From Curtobacterium aurantiacum (GTDB lineage Bacteria > Actinomycetota > Actinomycetes > Actinomycetales > Microbacteriaceae): DNA of 64,000 nucleotides. Positions within the stretch are counted from its first letter, which is position 1. Each line of letters opens with the position of its first letter. Of the stretch, positions 51,110 to 59,567 are shown piece by piece. The position numbers and the translations under genes were made by a program. The stretch is taken from the NCBI RefSeq assembly GCF_018598555.1, contig NZ_JAHEWN010000016.1:25609-89608 (forward strand), read 5' to 3'. The notes under the pieces are model-generated. The model worked only from the letters and a program-made list of their open reading frames with translations, made no database searches and was not told where the DNA came from.

Positions 51110-52137
51110 CCTCCACCCAGCGCACCAGCGTCCTGCTCGGCACCCAGGACCTCACCGTCGAGGACCGCCCCGTCCCCGCCGTCGACCCCGGTGACGTGCT
51201 CGTCCGGGTCGCCGCCGTCGGGGTCTGCGGCTCCGACGTGCACTACTACCGCCACGGCCGCATCGGGGACTTCGTCGTCGAGGAGCCCCTCGTCCTCGGG
51301 CACGAGCTCTCCGGCACGATCGAGGCCGTCGGCGAGGGGGTCGACCCGTCCCGCGTGGGGGAGCGCGTGGCCATCGAGCCGCAGCGCCCCTGCCACCGCT
51401 GCGCCCAGTGCCTGGCCGGCCGCTACAACCTCTGCCCGCACATGCGCTTCTACGCGACGCCGCCGGTCGACGGCGCCTTCACCGAGTTCGTCACCATCGA
51501 GGCCGAGTTCGCGCACGTCCTGCCCGACGCCGTCTCGTTCGAGGCCGGCGCGCTCCTCGAGCCGCTGTCCGTCGGCATCGCCGCCGTCCGCAAGGCCGGC
51601 ATCGTCCCCGGTTCGTCGGTGCTCATCGCCGGTGCCGGTCCGATCGGCATCATCTGCGCCCAGGTCGCGAAGGCCTTCGGAGCGTCGCGCATCGTCGTCA
51701 GCGACCTCGTCGCCGAGCGCCGTGAGCGCGCCCTGCGGTACGGCGCCACCGAGGTCGTCGACCCCACCGCCGTGTCCGTCGCGTCCGACATCGTCCCCGT
51801 CGACGCGTTCATCGACGCCAGCGGTGCACCCCGCGCGGTGTCCGACGGCATCAAGGCCGTGGGCCCCGCTGGCGCAGCGGTGCTGGTCGGGCTCGGCAAC
51901 TCCGAGATGACGCTGCCGGTCGAGCACATCCAGAACCTCGAGGTCACGGTCACCGGGATCTTCCGGTACACGAACACCTGGCCGGTCGCCATCGAGCTGG
52001 TCGCGTCCGGGCAGGTCGATCTCGACTCGCTCGTCACCGGCCGCTTCGGGCTCGATGACGTGCGCGAGGCCCTCGAGAGCGACACCGACCCGGAGTCGCT
52101 CAAGTCCGTCGTCTACCCCGGCGGCGTCCCCGCCTGA
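51106..52137 (+). CDS. zinc-dependent polyol (sorbitol/xylitol) dehydrogenase
   Basis: This 343-residue MDR enzyme has the catalytic Zn ligands Cys in VGVCGSDVHYY, His-Glu in LGHELSG, and Glu in LLEPLSVG. Structural-Zn cysteines lie in PCHRCAQCLAGRYNLCPHM, and the NAD motif is AGAGPIGIICAQ. GSDVHYYRHGRIGDFVVEEP is typical of sorbitol and xylitol dehydrogenases. It would oxidise a polyol to a keto-sugar such as xylulose, feeding XylB. It is coupled to the ROK gene. Confidence 0.9.
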   Translation: MTSTQRTSVLLGTQDLTVEDRPVPAVDPGDVLVRVAAVGVCGSDVHYYRHGRIGDFVVEEPLVLGHELSGTIEAVGEGVDPSRVGERVAIEPQRPCHRCAQCLAGRYNLCPHMRFYATPPVDGAFTEFVTIEAEFAHVLPDAVSFEAGALLEPLSVGIAAVRKAGIVPGSSVLIAGAGPIGIICAQVAKAFGASRIVVSDLVAERRERALRYGATEVVDPTAVSVASDIVPVDAFIDASGAPRAVSDGIKAVGPAGAAVLVGLGNSEMTLPVEHIQNLEVTVTGIFRYTNTWPVAIELVASGQVDLDSLVTGRFGLDDVREALESDTDPESLKSVVYPGGVPA

Positions 52138-52260
52138 GCGCGCTGCGCGTCGTCCGGTGCAGGTTTCGTCGGCCCGGGGCGCATTGCGTGCCTGACGCGG
52201 CGTTGCAGCCGGGCACGGTGCGTGGAAGCTCGCACCAGGTGACGACTTACGCACGGTGCG

Positions 52261-52300
52261 GGCGGGAGGCACGGGGCGGGCCCGCCACGCGCCTCCCGTC
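52261..52300. repeat. dispersed palindromic element, copy G (imperfect)
   Basis: CGGGAGGC and GCCTCCCG arms plus GGCGGG/CCCGCC in the centre, with two mismatched positions between. Confidence 0.75.
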
Positions 52301-52410
52301 CGGCACGGTGCACGGTCGGTCGGACGGTGCGGGCTTGGCCGCCTGGTGCGGCATTGCAGCCGGGCACGGTGCGTGGAAGCTCGCACCAGGTGACGACTTA
52401 CGCACGGTGC

Positions 52411-52452
52411 GGACTGGAGGCGCGGGGCCGGCCCGCCACGCGCCTCCCGTCC
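52411..52452. repeat. dispersed palindromic element, copy H (imperfect)
   Basis: GGACTGGAGGCGCGGGG opposite CGCCTCCCGTCC, with several mismatches. It occupies the same place in the second 151-bp unit as copy G in the first. Confidence 0.7.
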
Positions 52453-52498
52453 GGCACGTGACCCGGAACGGGGCCACCGTCGCGTCACCGGGACGCGC

Positions 52499-52504
52499 TA
52501 CGGT
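52499..52504 (+). promoter_or_regulatory. -10 hexamer TACGGT for a leaderless mRNA
   Basis: TACGGT ends 6 nt before the ATG at 52511, with no Shine-Dalgarno. Confidence 0.5.
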
Positions 52505-52510
52505 TCGCGC

Positions 52511-53893
52511 ATGACCGCTTCACCGGCCGCCGTCGTGCCGCAGCGCACCGACCGGCGCGCGCTCGTCTCCTGGGCGCTCTGGGACTGGGGTTCCGCCGCG
52601 TTCAACGCGGTCGTCACCACGTTCGTGTTCAGCACGTACCTGGCCAGCCGGGCGTTCGTGGACCCGGCGCTCGTCGGTGACACGTCCGCGGCGGGCAAGG
52701 CGATCGTGGAACGCGAACTCGCGCACAACGCCGCCGTCGTCTCGACCGCACTGACCATCGCGGGGATCGTCGTGGCGCTCGTGGCACCGGCGATGGGACG
52801 GCTCGCAGACTCCTCCGGGCACCGTCGCCGCTCGGTCCTCATCGCCACGATCGGCGTCGCACTGTCGATCGGTGGCATGGTCTTCGTCGCGCCGAGCCAG
52901 CCGTACCTGCTGCTCGGCGCGGCCCTGCTCGGCATCGGGACCGTCGCCTACGAGATCGCGAGCGTCGGCTACAACGCCATGATCGGGCAGATCGCACACG
53001 GGGAGCGCACCGGTCGTGTCTCCGCGATCGGCTGGGCTGCCGGGTACTTCGGCGGCATCGTCCTGCTCGTGCTGCTGCTCGTGCTCTGCATCCAGGACTT
53101 CCGGGGCGACGGCGTCGTCGGCGGGCTCCTGCAGCTGCCGGCCACGGTCGCCGCCGGCCAGTGGGACGTCCGCGTCGCGATCGGGATCGCCGCCGTCTGG
53201 CTGGCCGTCAGCTCGATCCCGCTGTTCCTCACCGTGCCCGAGGCGGTGCCGGACCGCACCCGCGGCGGCGGCGTCCTCGGGGCCTACGCCGACCTGGTGC
53301 GGGACATCGCCCGGCTGTGGCGGGAGCGCCGCAACGTCCTCGCGTTCCTGCTCGCCAGCGCCGTCTTCCGCGACGGCGTCGGGGCGGTCTTCACCTTCGG
53401 TGGGATCGTCGCCGCCCAGGTGTTCGGGTTCAGTGCGTCCGAGGTCATCCTGTTCGCCATCGCCGCGAACGTCGTCGCCGGGATCGCGACGTTCGTCTCC
53501 GGACGGCTCGACGACCGGTTCGGCTCACGCGCGCTCATCATGGTGTCGCTCGTCGGGCTCGCCCTGTGCGGGGTCGGGGTGTTCGTCGCCGGCACCCGGA
53601 CGGAGTGGTTCTGGGTGCTCGGACTGACCCTCGCCGTGTTCGTCGGCCCCGTGCAGTCGTCGTCGCGGGCGTACCTGGCGCGCCTGGCCGTGCCCGGTCG
53701 CGAGGGGGAGCTCTTCGGCCTCTACGCCACCACGGGCCGGGCCGCCTCGTTCCTCGCGCCGGCGCTGTTCGGCGTCGCGGTGACCGTCGGCGGGTCGACG
53801 CGCTTCGGGATCCTCGGGGTGGTCGTCGTGCTCGTCGCGGGGTTGGTCCTGATGGCGTTCGTCAAGCCGGAACCGCGGGTCGCGCGCGCCTGA
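52511..53893 (+). CDS. MFS transporter, Atg22/UMF1 family
   Basis: This 460-residue transporter has about twelve predicted membrane segments. It shows the family signature SWALWDWGSAAFNAVVTTFVF near the N-terminus, motif A-like GRLADSSGHRRRS, and SAIGWAAGYFGGIVLL. PVQSSSRAYLARL in segment 10-11 is also typical. Members are thought to export amino acids or small metabolites, but the bacterial substrates are unknown. It is monocistronic with a leaderless-type promoter and is followed by a degenerate GGAGGCGCGG half-element before glmU. Confidence 0.85.
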   Translation: MTASPAAVVPQRTDRRALVSWALWDWGSAAFNAVVTTFVFSTYLASRAFVDPALVGDTSAAGKAIVERELAHNAAVVSTALTIAGIVVALVAPAMGRLADSSGHRRRSVLIATIGVALSIGGMVFVAPSQPYLLLGAALLGIGTVAYEIASVGYNAMIGQIAHGERTGRVSAIGWAAGYFGGIVLLVLLLVLCIQDFRGDGVVGGLLQLPATVAAGQWDVRVAIGIAAVWLAVSSIPLFLTVPEAVPDRTRGGGVLGAYADLVRDIARLWRERRNVLAFLLASAVFRDGVGAVFTFGGIVAAQVFGFSASEVILFAIAANVVAGIATFVSGRLDDRFGSRALIMVSLVGLALCGVGVFVAGTRTEWFWVLGLTLAVFVGPVQSSSRAYLARLAVPGREGELFGLYATTGRAASFLAPALFGVAVTVGGSTRFGILGVVVVLVAGLVLMAFVKPEPRVARA

Positions 53894-54029
53894 GTCGTGT
53901 CCTGTCTGAGGTGCGGCCTGCTGTCGGCCCGGCCTGGAGGCGCGGTGCCCGTCCGTCCACAGGCTGCGGTTGTGCGCACGGTTCCGCACAGGGCCGTGGT
54001 CGCGTCGGGCGGCCCGGGCTGCGGTGCGC

Positions 54030-54035
54030 CAGGAT
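54030..54035 (+). promoter_or_regulatory. -10-like hexamer CAGGAT upstream of glmU
   Basis: CAGGAT ends 6 nt before the ATG at 54042, as at the TetR gene at 12857. Confidence 0.35.
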
Positions 54036-54041
54036 GGGTGC

Positions 54042-55469
54042 ATGACCGACCAGCGCATCGCCGTCGTCGTCCTCGCCGCCGGGCAGGGCACGCGCATGAA
54101 GTCGTCCACGCCCAAGGTGCTGCACCGGCTCGCCGGGCTGCCGCTCATCGGGCACGTCCTGCGGACGGCGTCGTCCCTCAGCCCCGAGCACGTCGCCGTC
54201 GTCGTGCGGCACGAGCGTGACCTCGTCGCGGCCGAGGTCGTGGAGCGCGCGCCCGACGCGATCGTCGTCGACCAGGACGACGTCCCCGGCACCGGCCGTG
54301 CGGTCGAGGTGGCCGTCCAGGCGCTCCCGGCCGACTTCGACGGTGCCGTCGTGGTGCTGTCCGGCGACGTTCCGCTGCTCGACGCGGCGTCCCTCCGGCT
54401 CCTCGTCGACGCACACATCGGTGCCGCCAACGCCGTGACGCTCGTCAGCGCGATCGCCCTCGACCCGACGGGCCTCGGCCGCGTGGTCCGCGACGCCTCC
54501 GGTGCGTTCGTCGGGGTCGTCGAGCACAAGGACGCCACCGACGCGCAGCGCACGATCACCGAGACCAACGCCGGTATCTACGCCTTCGACGCAGCGCACC
54601 TCCGTGCCGTGCTGCCCGGGCTCACCACCGCCAACGCCCAGGGCGAGAAGTACATCACCGACGCACCGACGCTCATCGCCGAGCGCGGTGGGATCATCGA
54701 CGTCGTCACCCTCACCGACCAGTGGCTCGTCGCCGGCATCAACGACCGCGCGCAGCTGTCCGACGCCGCCCGTGAACTCAACGCCCGCATCGTCCGGCGG
54801 CACCAGCTCGCCGGCGTCACCGTGCAGGACCCGGCGACCACCTGGATCGACCTCGACGTCACCATCGAGCCCGATGCCGAGGTCCTGCCCGGCACCCAGC
54901 TCATCGGCGCCACCGCGATCGCCGCCGGTGCCGTCGTCGGACCGGACACCACGCTCCGCGACACCGAGGTCGGGGCCCGCGCCACCGTGAACCGCGTCGA
55001 CGCCACCCTCGCCGTGATCGGGGACGGCGCCTCGGTCGGCCCGTTCGCCTACCTGCGACCCGGAACGATCCTCGGTGACGACGGCAAGATCGGCACCTTC
55101 GTCGAGACGAAGAACGCCCGGATCGGCCGCGGCAGCAAGGTCCCGCACCTGTCCTACATCGGCGACGCCGAGGTGGGTGAGGACTCGAACATCGGCGCGA
55201 ACACCATCACCGCGAACTACGACGGCGTGCACAAGCACCGCACCGAGGTCGGCTCGAACGTCCGTACAGGCTCGCACAACGTGTTCGTCGCCCCCGTTAG
55301 GATTGGTGACGGTGCGTACACCGGTGCCGGGACCACCGTCCGCAAGGACGTCCCGGCCGGATCCCTCGCGATCAGCTACGCCCCACAGCGCAACACCGAC
55401 GGATGGGTCGAGGAACACCGACCCGGCACTCCGGCGGCCGAGGCTGCTCGGCTCGCGAACGGCGAATAG
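54042..55469 (+). CDS. glmU: bifunctional UDP-GlcNAc pyrophosphorylase / GlcN-1-P acetyltransferase
   Basis: This 475-residue GlmU has an N-terminal uridyltransferase domain with LAAGQGTRMKSSTPKVLH, GTGRAVEVA and LSGDVPLL. The C-terminal left-handed beta-helix acetyltransferase has RPGTILGDDGKIGTFVETKNA, HLSYIGDAEVG and GANTITANYDG, with the catalytic His in KVPHLSY. It makes UDP-N-acetylglucosamine for peptidoglycan. The in-frame ATG at 53970 is less likely. prs follows after 61 bp, a common actinobacterial order. Confidence 0.95.
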   Translation: MTDQRIAVVVLAAGQGTRMKSSTPKVLHRLAGLPLIGHVLRTASSLSPEHVAVVVRHERDLVAAEVVERAPDAIVVDQDDVPGTGRAVEVAVQALPADFDGAVVVLSGDVPLLDAASLRLLVDAHIGAANAVTLVSAIALDPTGLGRVVRDASGAFVGVVEHKDATDAQRTITETNAGIYAFDAAHLRAVLPGLTTANAQGEKYITDAPTLIAERGGIIDVVTLTDQWLVAGINDRAQLSDAARELNARIVRRHQLAGVTVQDPATTWIDLDVTIEPDAEVLPGTQLIGATAIAAGAVVGPDTTLRDTEVGARATVNRVDATLAVIGDGASVGPFAYLRPGTILGDDGKIGTFVETKNARIGRGSKVPHLSYIGDAEVGEDSNIGANTITANYDGVHKHRTEVGSNVRTGSHNVFVAPVRIGDGAYTGAGTTVRKDVPAGSLAISYAPQRNTDGWVEEHRPGTPAAEAARLANGE

Positions 55470-55530
55470 ATCCTGGCGACCACCCGTCGCCGACATCGAC
55501 CCCTCGTGGGTCAGGGAGTGAGCACCGCAC

Positions 55531-56508
55531 TTGTCCGGAATCAAGACAACCGGCCAGAAACGACTCGTCCTCGTCTCGGGGCGAGCACACCCGGCGCTCT
55601 CTGCCGAGATCGCGGAGGAGCTCGGGGTCGACCTCGTGCCGACCGATGCCCGGACGTTCGCGAACGGTGAGCTCTACGCCCGCTTCGACGAGTCGGTCCG
55701 TGGCTGCGACGCCTTCGTCATCCAGTCGCACACCGCGCCGATCAACGAGTGGCTCATGGAGCAGCTCATCATGGTCGACGCGCTGAAGCGTGCCTCGGCG
55801 AAGCGCATCACGGTCGTGGCGCCGTTCTACCCCTACGCCCGCCAGGACAAGAAGGGCCGTGGCCGCGAGCCGATCTCGGCCCGCCTCGTCGCCGACCTGT
55901 TCAAGGCCGCCGGCGCGCACCGCATCATGAGCGTCGACCTGCACGCCGCGCAGATCCAGGGCTTCTTCGACGGCCCCGTCGACCACCTGTTCGCCATGCC
56001 GGTGCTGCTCGAGCGCTTCCGCCAGATCCTCGACCCGAAGACGCTGACCGTGGTGTCGCCCGACATGGGCCGCGTCCGCGTCGCCGACATCTGGTCCGAG
56101 AAGCTCGGCGCCCCGCTCGCCATCATCCACAAGCGCCGCGACCCGCTCGTGCCGAACCAGGTCTCCGTGCACGAGATCGTCGGCGACGTCAGCGGCCGCG
56201 TGTGCCTGCTCGTCGACGACCTCATCGACACCGGTCGCACGATCGCCAAGGCGGCCGAGGCGCTCAAGAACGCCGGTGCCACCGGTGTCGTCGTCGCCGC
56301 GACCCACGCCGTGTTCTCGGACCCGGCGACCGAGCTGCTGCAGAGCGAGTTCATCGACCGCGTGGTCGTGACGGACACCCTGCCCCTGCCGATGGAGAAG
56401 CGCTGGGACCGCCTCGAGGTCCTGCCGATCGCGCCGCTCATCGCCCGCGCCATCCACGAGGTCTTCGACGACGGTTCGGTGACGTCGATGTTCGATGGCG
56501 CCGCTTGA
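55531..56508 (+). CDS. prs: ribose-phosphate pyrophosphokinase (PRPP synthetase)
   Basis: This 325-residue class I enzyme has VSGRAHPALSAEIAEELG, FANGELYARFDESVRG, FYPYARQDKKGRGREP (flexible loop), MSVDLHAAQIQGFF, and the PRPP-binding VCLLVDDLIDTGRTI. It makes PRPP from ribose-5-phosphate and ATP for nucleotide, His and Trp synthesis. The start appears to be the TTG at 55531, giving MSGIKTTGQKRL. No closer ATG/GTG fits the family length. It shares a TTGA overlap with the next gene. Confidence 0.94.
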   Translation: MSGIKTTGQKRLVLVSGRAHPALSAEIAEELGVDLVPTDARTFANGELYARFDESVRGCDAFVIQSHTAPINEWLMEQLIMVDALKRASAKRITVVAPFYPYARQDKKGRGREPISARLVADLFKAAGAHRIMSVDLHAAQIQGFFDGPVDHLFAMPVLLERFRQILDPKTLTVVSPDMGRVRVADIWSEKLGAPLAIIHKRRDPLVPNQVSVHEIVGDVSGRVCLLVDDLIDTGRTIAKAAEALKNAGATGVVVAATHAVFSDPATELLQSEFIDRVVVTDTLPLPMEKRWDRLEVLPIAPLIARAIHEVFDDGSVTSMFDGAA

Positions 56509-57284
56509 CCCACCCCGCGCGTGACGCCCTCGCGGCCCGGCTCCGGGTCGCGGGGAGCGTCTTCGCCGAGGACGAAGCCGACCTGTTGCTCGAGGCCGGC
56601 GACGGTGAGCCCGTCCGGCTCCGGACGCTCGTGCAGCGTCGGCTCGCCGGTGAGCCCCTCGAGTACGTGCTCGGTTGGGCGGCGTTCGACGGGCACCGCA
56701 TCCGGGTGACCCCGGGGGTGTTCGTGCCGCGTGCGCGCACCACCGTCGTCGTCGAGCAGGCAGCGCGTCTGCTGCAGCGCTACGACCGCGTGGTCGACCT
56801 GTGCTGCGGTGCCGGCGCGATCTCGGTCGCCCTGTTCGGTCGCGTCGGCGCACTCGACCTCGTCGCCACCGACATCGACCCGGATGCGGTCGACGTCGCG
56901 GCCGAGAACGTCGGGGACCGCGGCATCGTCGTCGCGGGCGACCTGTTCGCCCCGCTGCCCGACCGGTTCCGAGGGGCCGTGGCGGTCATCGCGGTGAACG
57001 CCCCGTACGTGCCGACGGCCTCGATCGAGCTGATGCCAGCCGAGGCCCGGGAGCACGAGCACCGCGTCGCCCTCGACGGTGGCGCGGACGGCCTCGACTT
57101 GCACCGGCGGATCGCTGCGGGCGCTGGGGAGTGGCTCCGTCCCGGTGGCGCGGTCGTGATCGAGGTGTCGGAGGCCCAGGCCGAGGCGTCCGCCGCTTCG
57201 TTCACGGCTGCCGGCTTCACCACCGAGGTCGAGCGCGACGCCGAGGTCGACGGCACCTGCGTCGTCGCGACCCTGCCCGCCTGA
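56505..57284 (+). CDS. PrmC-related putative protein-(glutamine-N5) methyltransferase
   Basis: This 259-residue SAM-dependent methyltransferase has a PrmC-like helical N-terminal domain (GEPLEYVLGWAAFDGHRIRV, then VPRARTTVVV). The SAM motif is VVDLCCGAGAISVALFG. The active-site motif NPPY of PrmC/HemK is NAPY here (VNAPYVPTA). This places it in the related actinobacterial family of unknown substrate rather than PrmC proper. It starts at TTG 56505 overlapping the prs stop (TTGA). Confidence 0.85.
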   Translation: MTHPARDALAARLRVAGSVFAEDEADLLLEAGDGEPVRLRTLVQRRLAGEPLEYVLGWAAFDGHRIRVTPGVFVPRARTTVVVEQAARLLQRYDRVVDLCCGAGAISVALFGRVGALDLVATDIDPDAVDVAAENVGDRGIVVAGDLFAPLPDRFRGAVAVIAVNAPYVPTASIELMPAEAREHEHRVALDGGADGLDLHRRIAAGAGEWLRPGGAVVIEVSEAQAEASAASFTAAGFTTEVERDAEVDGTCVVATLPA

Positions 57285-57834
57285 CCCTCGTCTGCCCGCC
57301 TGGCCCTGGTCCTGGTCTGCCTGCCTGGCGCCGGCGCCGAGCGGTCACGACATGCCGCTCAGGTCCGCCGAGGTGGCACGAAGTGTCGCCTGCGCGCCCG
57401 CGAACCGACACTTCCTGCACCCCTGGCGTGACGTACGTGGCGTGTCGCGCGACCGGGGCGAGGGGAGGGGCGGGGCGGCACCGGGCCTCCAGGCCGTCGG
57501 GTGGCCGGAGCGCGCCGGTGCCGAGCGGTCACGACACGCCGCTCAGGTCCGCCGAGGTGGCACGAAGTGTCGCCTGAGGGTCCGCGAACCGACGCTTTCT
57601 GCACCCCTGGCGTGACGCACGTGGCGTGTCGCGTGACCAGGGCGAGGGGCGGGGCGGGCCGGCACCGGGCCTCCAGGCCGTCGGGTGACCGGAGCGCGCC
57701 GGCGACGAGTGGTCACGACACACCGCTCAGGTTCGCTGAGGCGGCACGAAGTGTCGCCCGCGCGCCCACGAACCGACGCTTTCTGCCACCTTGACGGCTG
57801 CCCGCGGGCGTGTCGCAGACCAGCTTCCGGACGG
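57285..57834. other. 550-bp intergenic region dominated by a tandem repeat
   Basis: The region lies between convergent genes and consists mostly of the three-copy 184-bp repeat. Short ORFs run through the repeat, but they lack ribosome-binding sites and have different reading frames in each copy. I see no tRNA or known RNA family. Confidence 0.7.
57328..57790 (+). repeat. three-copy 184-bp tandem repeat with conserved stem-loops
   Basis: Copies begin near 57330, 57514 and 57698. The third is cut to about 90 bp. GAGCGG marks sit at 57339 and 57523, with GAGTGG at 57707, exactly 184 bp apart. Each copy has a GAGCGG/CCGCTC stem and a GAAGTGTCG/CGACACTTC-type stem, and copies 1-2 a CCCTGG/CCRGGG stem. 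Base changes between copies keep pairing through G-U wobble in the plus-strand RNA. It may be a structured 3' region of the prs/methyltransferase mRNA or an sRNA locus, which is an inference. Confidence 0.85.
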
Positions 57835-59460
57835 TCAGCGCGCGTCGACCGTCACGGTGTGCCAGCCCGTCGCACCGTTCGGCGCCGGCGGACGGTCCAC
57901 GCTCGTCTGCACCTCGCCGTCGGCGCTGGTCGCACGCACCTCGATCCGGTGTGACCCCGCGGTCGGTGTCCAGCGGAACACCCACTGTCGCCAGGTGTCC
58001 GCAGAGACCGAGTCCGCGAGTTCCGCGCGCTGCCAGTCGCCGCCTCCGACACGGACCTCGACCGCCTTGACGCCGGTGTGCGGCTGCCAGGCGACCCCGG
58101 CGATCGCGACCGGCTTGCCCGCGGTCACGGTCGTGCCGTTGCGCGGGGTGTCGATGCGGGACTCGAGCTTGACCGGGCCACGCTCGGACCAGCCGCGCGG
58201 GGTCCAGTAGCCCTGCGCGTCGGCGAACCGGGTGACCTCGAGCTCGGTGACCCACTTCGTCGCCGAGACGTAGCCGAACAGGCCCGGCACGACCATCCGC
58301 ACCGGGAACCCGTGCTCGGTCGGCAGGGGTTCGCCGTTCATCCCGACCGCGAGCAGCGCCGCTGTGCCGTCGTCCTGCAGCACGTCGAGCGGCGTGCCGG
58401 CCGAGAACCCGTCGACACTGCGGGAGAGCACCATGTCGGCGTCACCCGTGGGCCGGGCCCGTGCGAGGAGCTCCCGGATCGGGTAGCCGAGCCAGCGCGC
58501 GGTGCCGATGAGCTCGCCGCCGACCTCGTTCGACACGCAGCTCAGCGTGGCGACGTGCTCCTCGAGCGGCAGCACGAGCAGTTCGTCCCACGTCAGTGTG
58601 ATCTCCTGCTCGACCGCACCGTGGATCCGGAGCGACCAGTCGGCGGGGTCGACCTGCGGCACCCGAAGGGCCGTGTCGATCCGGTAGAAGTCGGCGTTCG
58701 GCGTGATGTAGGGCGTGATGCCGTCGACGTCGAGCGAAGCACCCGCGGGGACGGCCGGACCGCTCGTCGCCGCGGCGGGCAGACGGATGGCCCGCCTGGC
58801 AGCGGCGGCCGCCTGCATCGCGGACGACCCCAGCCGGGAGGCGGTGCCCACCACGACCGCGAGGGTCGCCGTCCCGACGCCCCAGACCAGGAACGCGCGG
58901 CGCTCCGCCGAGGCGGGTCGCGGTGCCGCGGTCGGCACGGCTGCCGCGGCCTCCCACCGGCGGAGTCGCCGGAGCTGCAGACGCAGGACGACCACGGCCG
59001 CCGCGATGCCGAGCACCGTCGGGGCCCCGTCCCAGGTCCCGCTACCCGAGCGGGTGCTCACGGCCAGGAGCGCCAGCACCCCGCCGGCAGCGAAGACGAG
59101 CGCACCGAAGGGCGGTCGGGCCCGTTCGAGGACGCCGGCACCGGCGCTGATCGCGATGACGATCACGGTCATGAGCACGAACAGGGCGACCTTGTCCCCG
59201 GTGCCGAACACGGCGACCATGGCGTCCTTCGCGGCAGGAGGAGCGAGGTCGATGACCGCGGACCCGACGGCCACGAGGGGACTGCCTGCACCGCCGAGCA
59301 GCAGTGCGCCGAACTCGGCGACCCCGAGGAACGCGGCAGCGGCCACGATGCCGACGGCCGCTGCGAACAGGGTCGGGTGTCGGGTCGGACCGGTGTCGGG
59401 ACCGTCGGGCGGGCTCGCCGTCGGTCGGCCGATCGGTTCGTCCGTCGTCTCGGTGGTCAC
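57835..59460 (-). CDS. membrane-anchored molybdopterin oxidoreductase (sulfite-oxidase-like)
   Basis: This 541-residue protein has about five N-terminal membrane segments (1-220), then an extracytoplasmic SUOX/YedY-type molybdopterin domain. The Mo-ligating Cys is in VATLSCVSNEVGG. Also seen are DFYRIDTALRVPQVDPADW, NGEPLPTEHGFPVRMVVPGLFG and VKWVTELEV-type sequence (ATKWVTELEV). A C-terminal Mo-co dimerisation domain includes IAGVAWQPHTGVKAVEVR. It may repair or oxidise methionine sulfoxide or sulfite. The GTG start has TACGCT 6 nt upstream. Confidence 0.9.
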   Translation of the reverse strand: MTTETTDEPIGRPTASPPDGPDTGPTRHPTLFAAAVGIVAAAAFLGVAEFGALLLGGAGSPLVAVGSAVIDLAPPAAKDAMVAVFGTGDKVALFVLMTVIVIAISAGAGVLERARPPFGALVFAAGGVLALLAVSTRSGSGTWDGAPTVLGIAAAVVVLRLQLRRLRRWEAAAAVPTAAPRPASAERRAFLVWGVGTATLAVVVGTASRLGSSAMQAAAAARRAIRLPAAATSGPAVPAGASLDVDGITPYITPNADFYRIDTALRVPQVDPADWSLRIHGAVEQEITLTWDELLVLPLEEHVATLSCVSNEVGGELIGTARWLGYPIRELLARARPTGDADMVLSRSVDGFSAGTPLDVLQDDGTAALLAVGMNGEPLPTEHGFPVRMVVPGLFGYVSATKWVTELEVTRFADAQGYWTPRGWSERGPVKLESRIDTPRNGTTVTAGKPVAIAGVAWQPHTGVKAVEVRVGGGDWQRAELADSVSADTWRQWVFRWTPTAGSHRIEVRATSADGEVQTSVDRPPAPNGATGWHTVTVDAR

Positions 59461-59466
59461 CGCCCG

Positions 59467-59472
59467 AGCGTA
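59467..59472 (-). promoter_or_regulatory. -10 hexamer TACGCT for a leaderless mRNA
   Basis: TACGCT on the minus strand ends 6 nt before the GTG at 59460. Confidence 0.5.
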
Positions 59473-59567
59473 GGTCGCCGCGCCGCTCGTGGGCTGTGTG
59501 TCGGCTTCCCCGGGCGTTCATCGGGTCCGGCCAGCAGTCGGCGGGCGGCTCGTGGGAGGATCGGACC

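Larger units (their letters stand above)
52197..52498. repeat. two-copy 151-bp tandem repeat
   Basis: 52203-52261 and 52354-52412 are identical (59 bp), and identity extends left with one G/A change at 52202/52353. After them the hairpin portions have diverged. Confidence 0.85.
52138..52510. other. 373-bp intergenic region with a 151-bp tandem duplication
   Basis: Two consecutive 151-bp units (from about 52197 and 52348) share a nearly identical 65-bp left part, followed by a degenerate GGGAGGCC hairpin. No RNA gene or convincing ORF was seen, and the short ORFs here are not conserved between units. Confidence 0.7.

Noticed and set aside
57328..57790. CRISPR array
   Set aside because: There are only three repeats with a 184-bp period and conservation over the whole unit, without unique spacers, and no cas genes in the window.
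57352..57794. Short plus- and minus-strand ORFs (about 64-97 codons) through the tandem repeat
   Set aside because: They share sequence only because the DNA repeats. Period 184 is not a multiple of three, so each copy is read in another frame. None has a ribosome-binding site or a coding bias.
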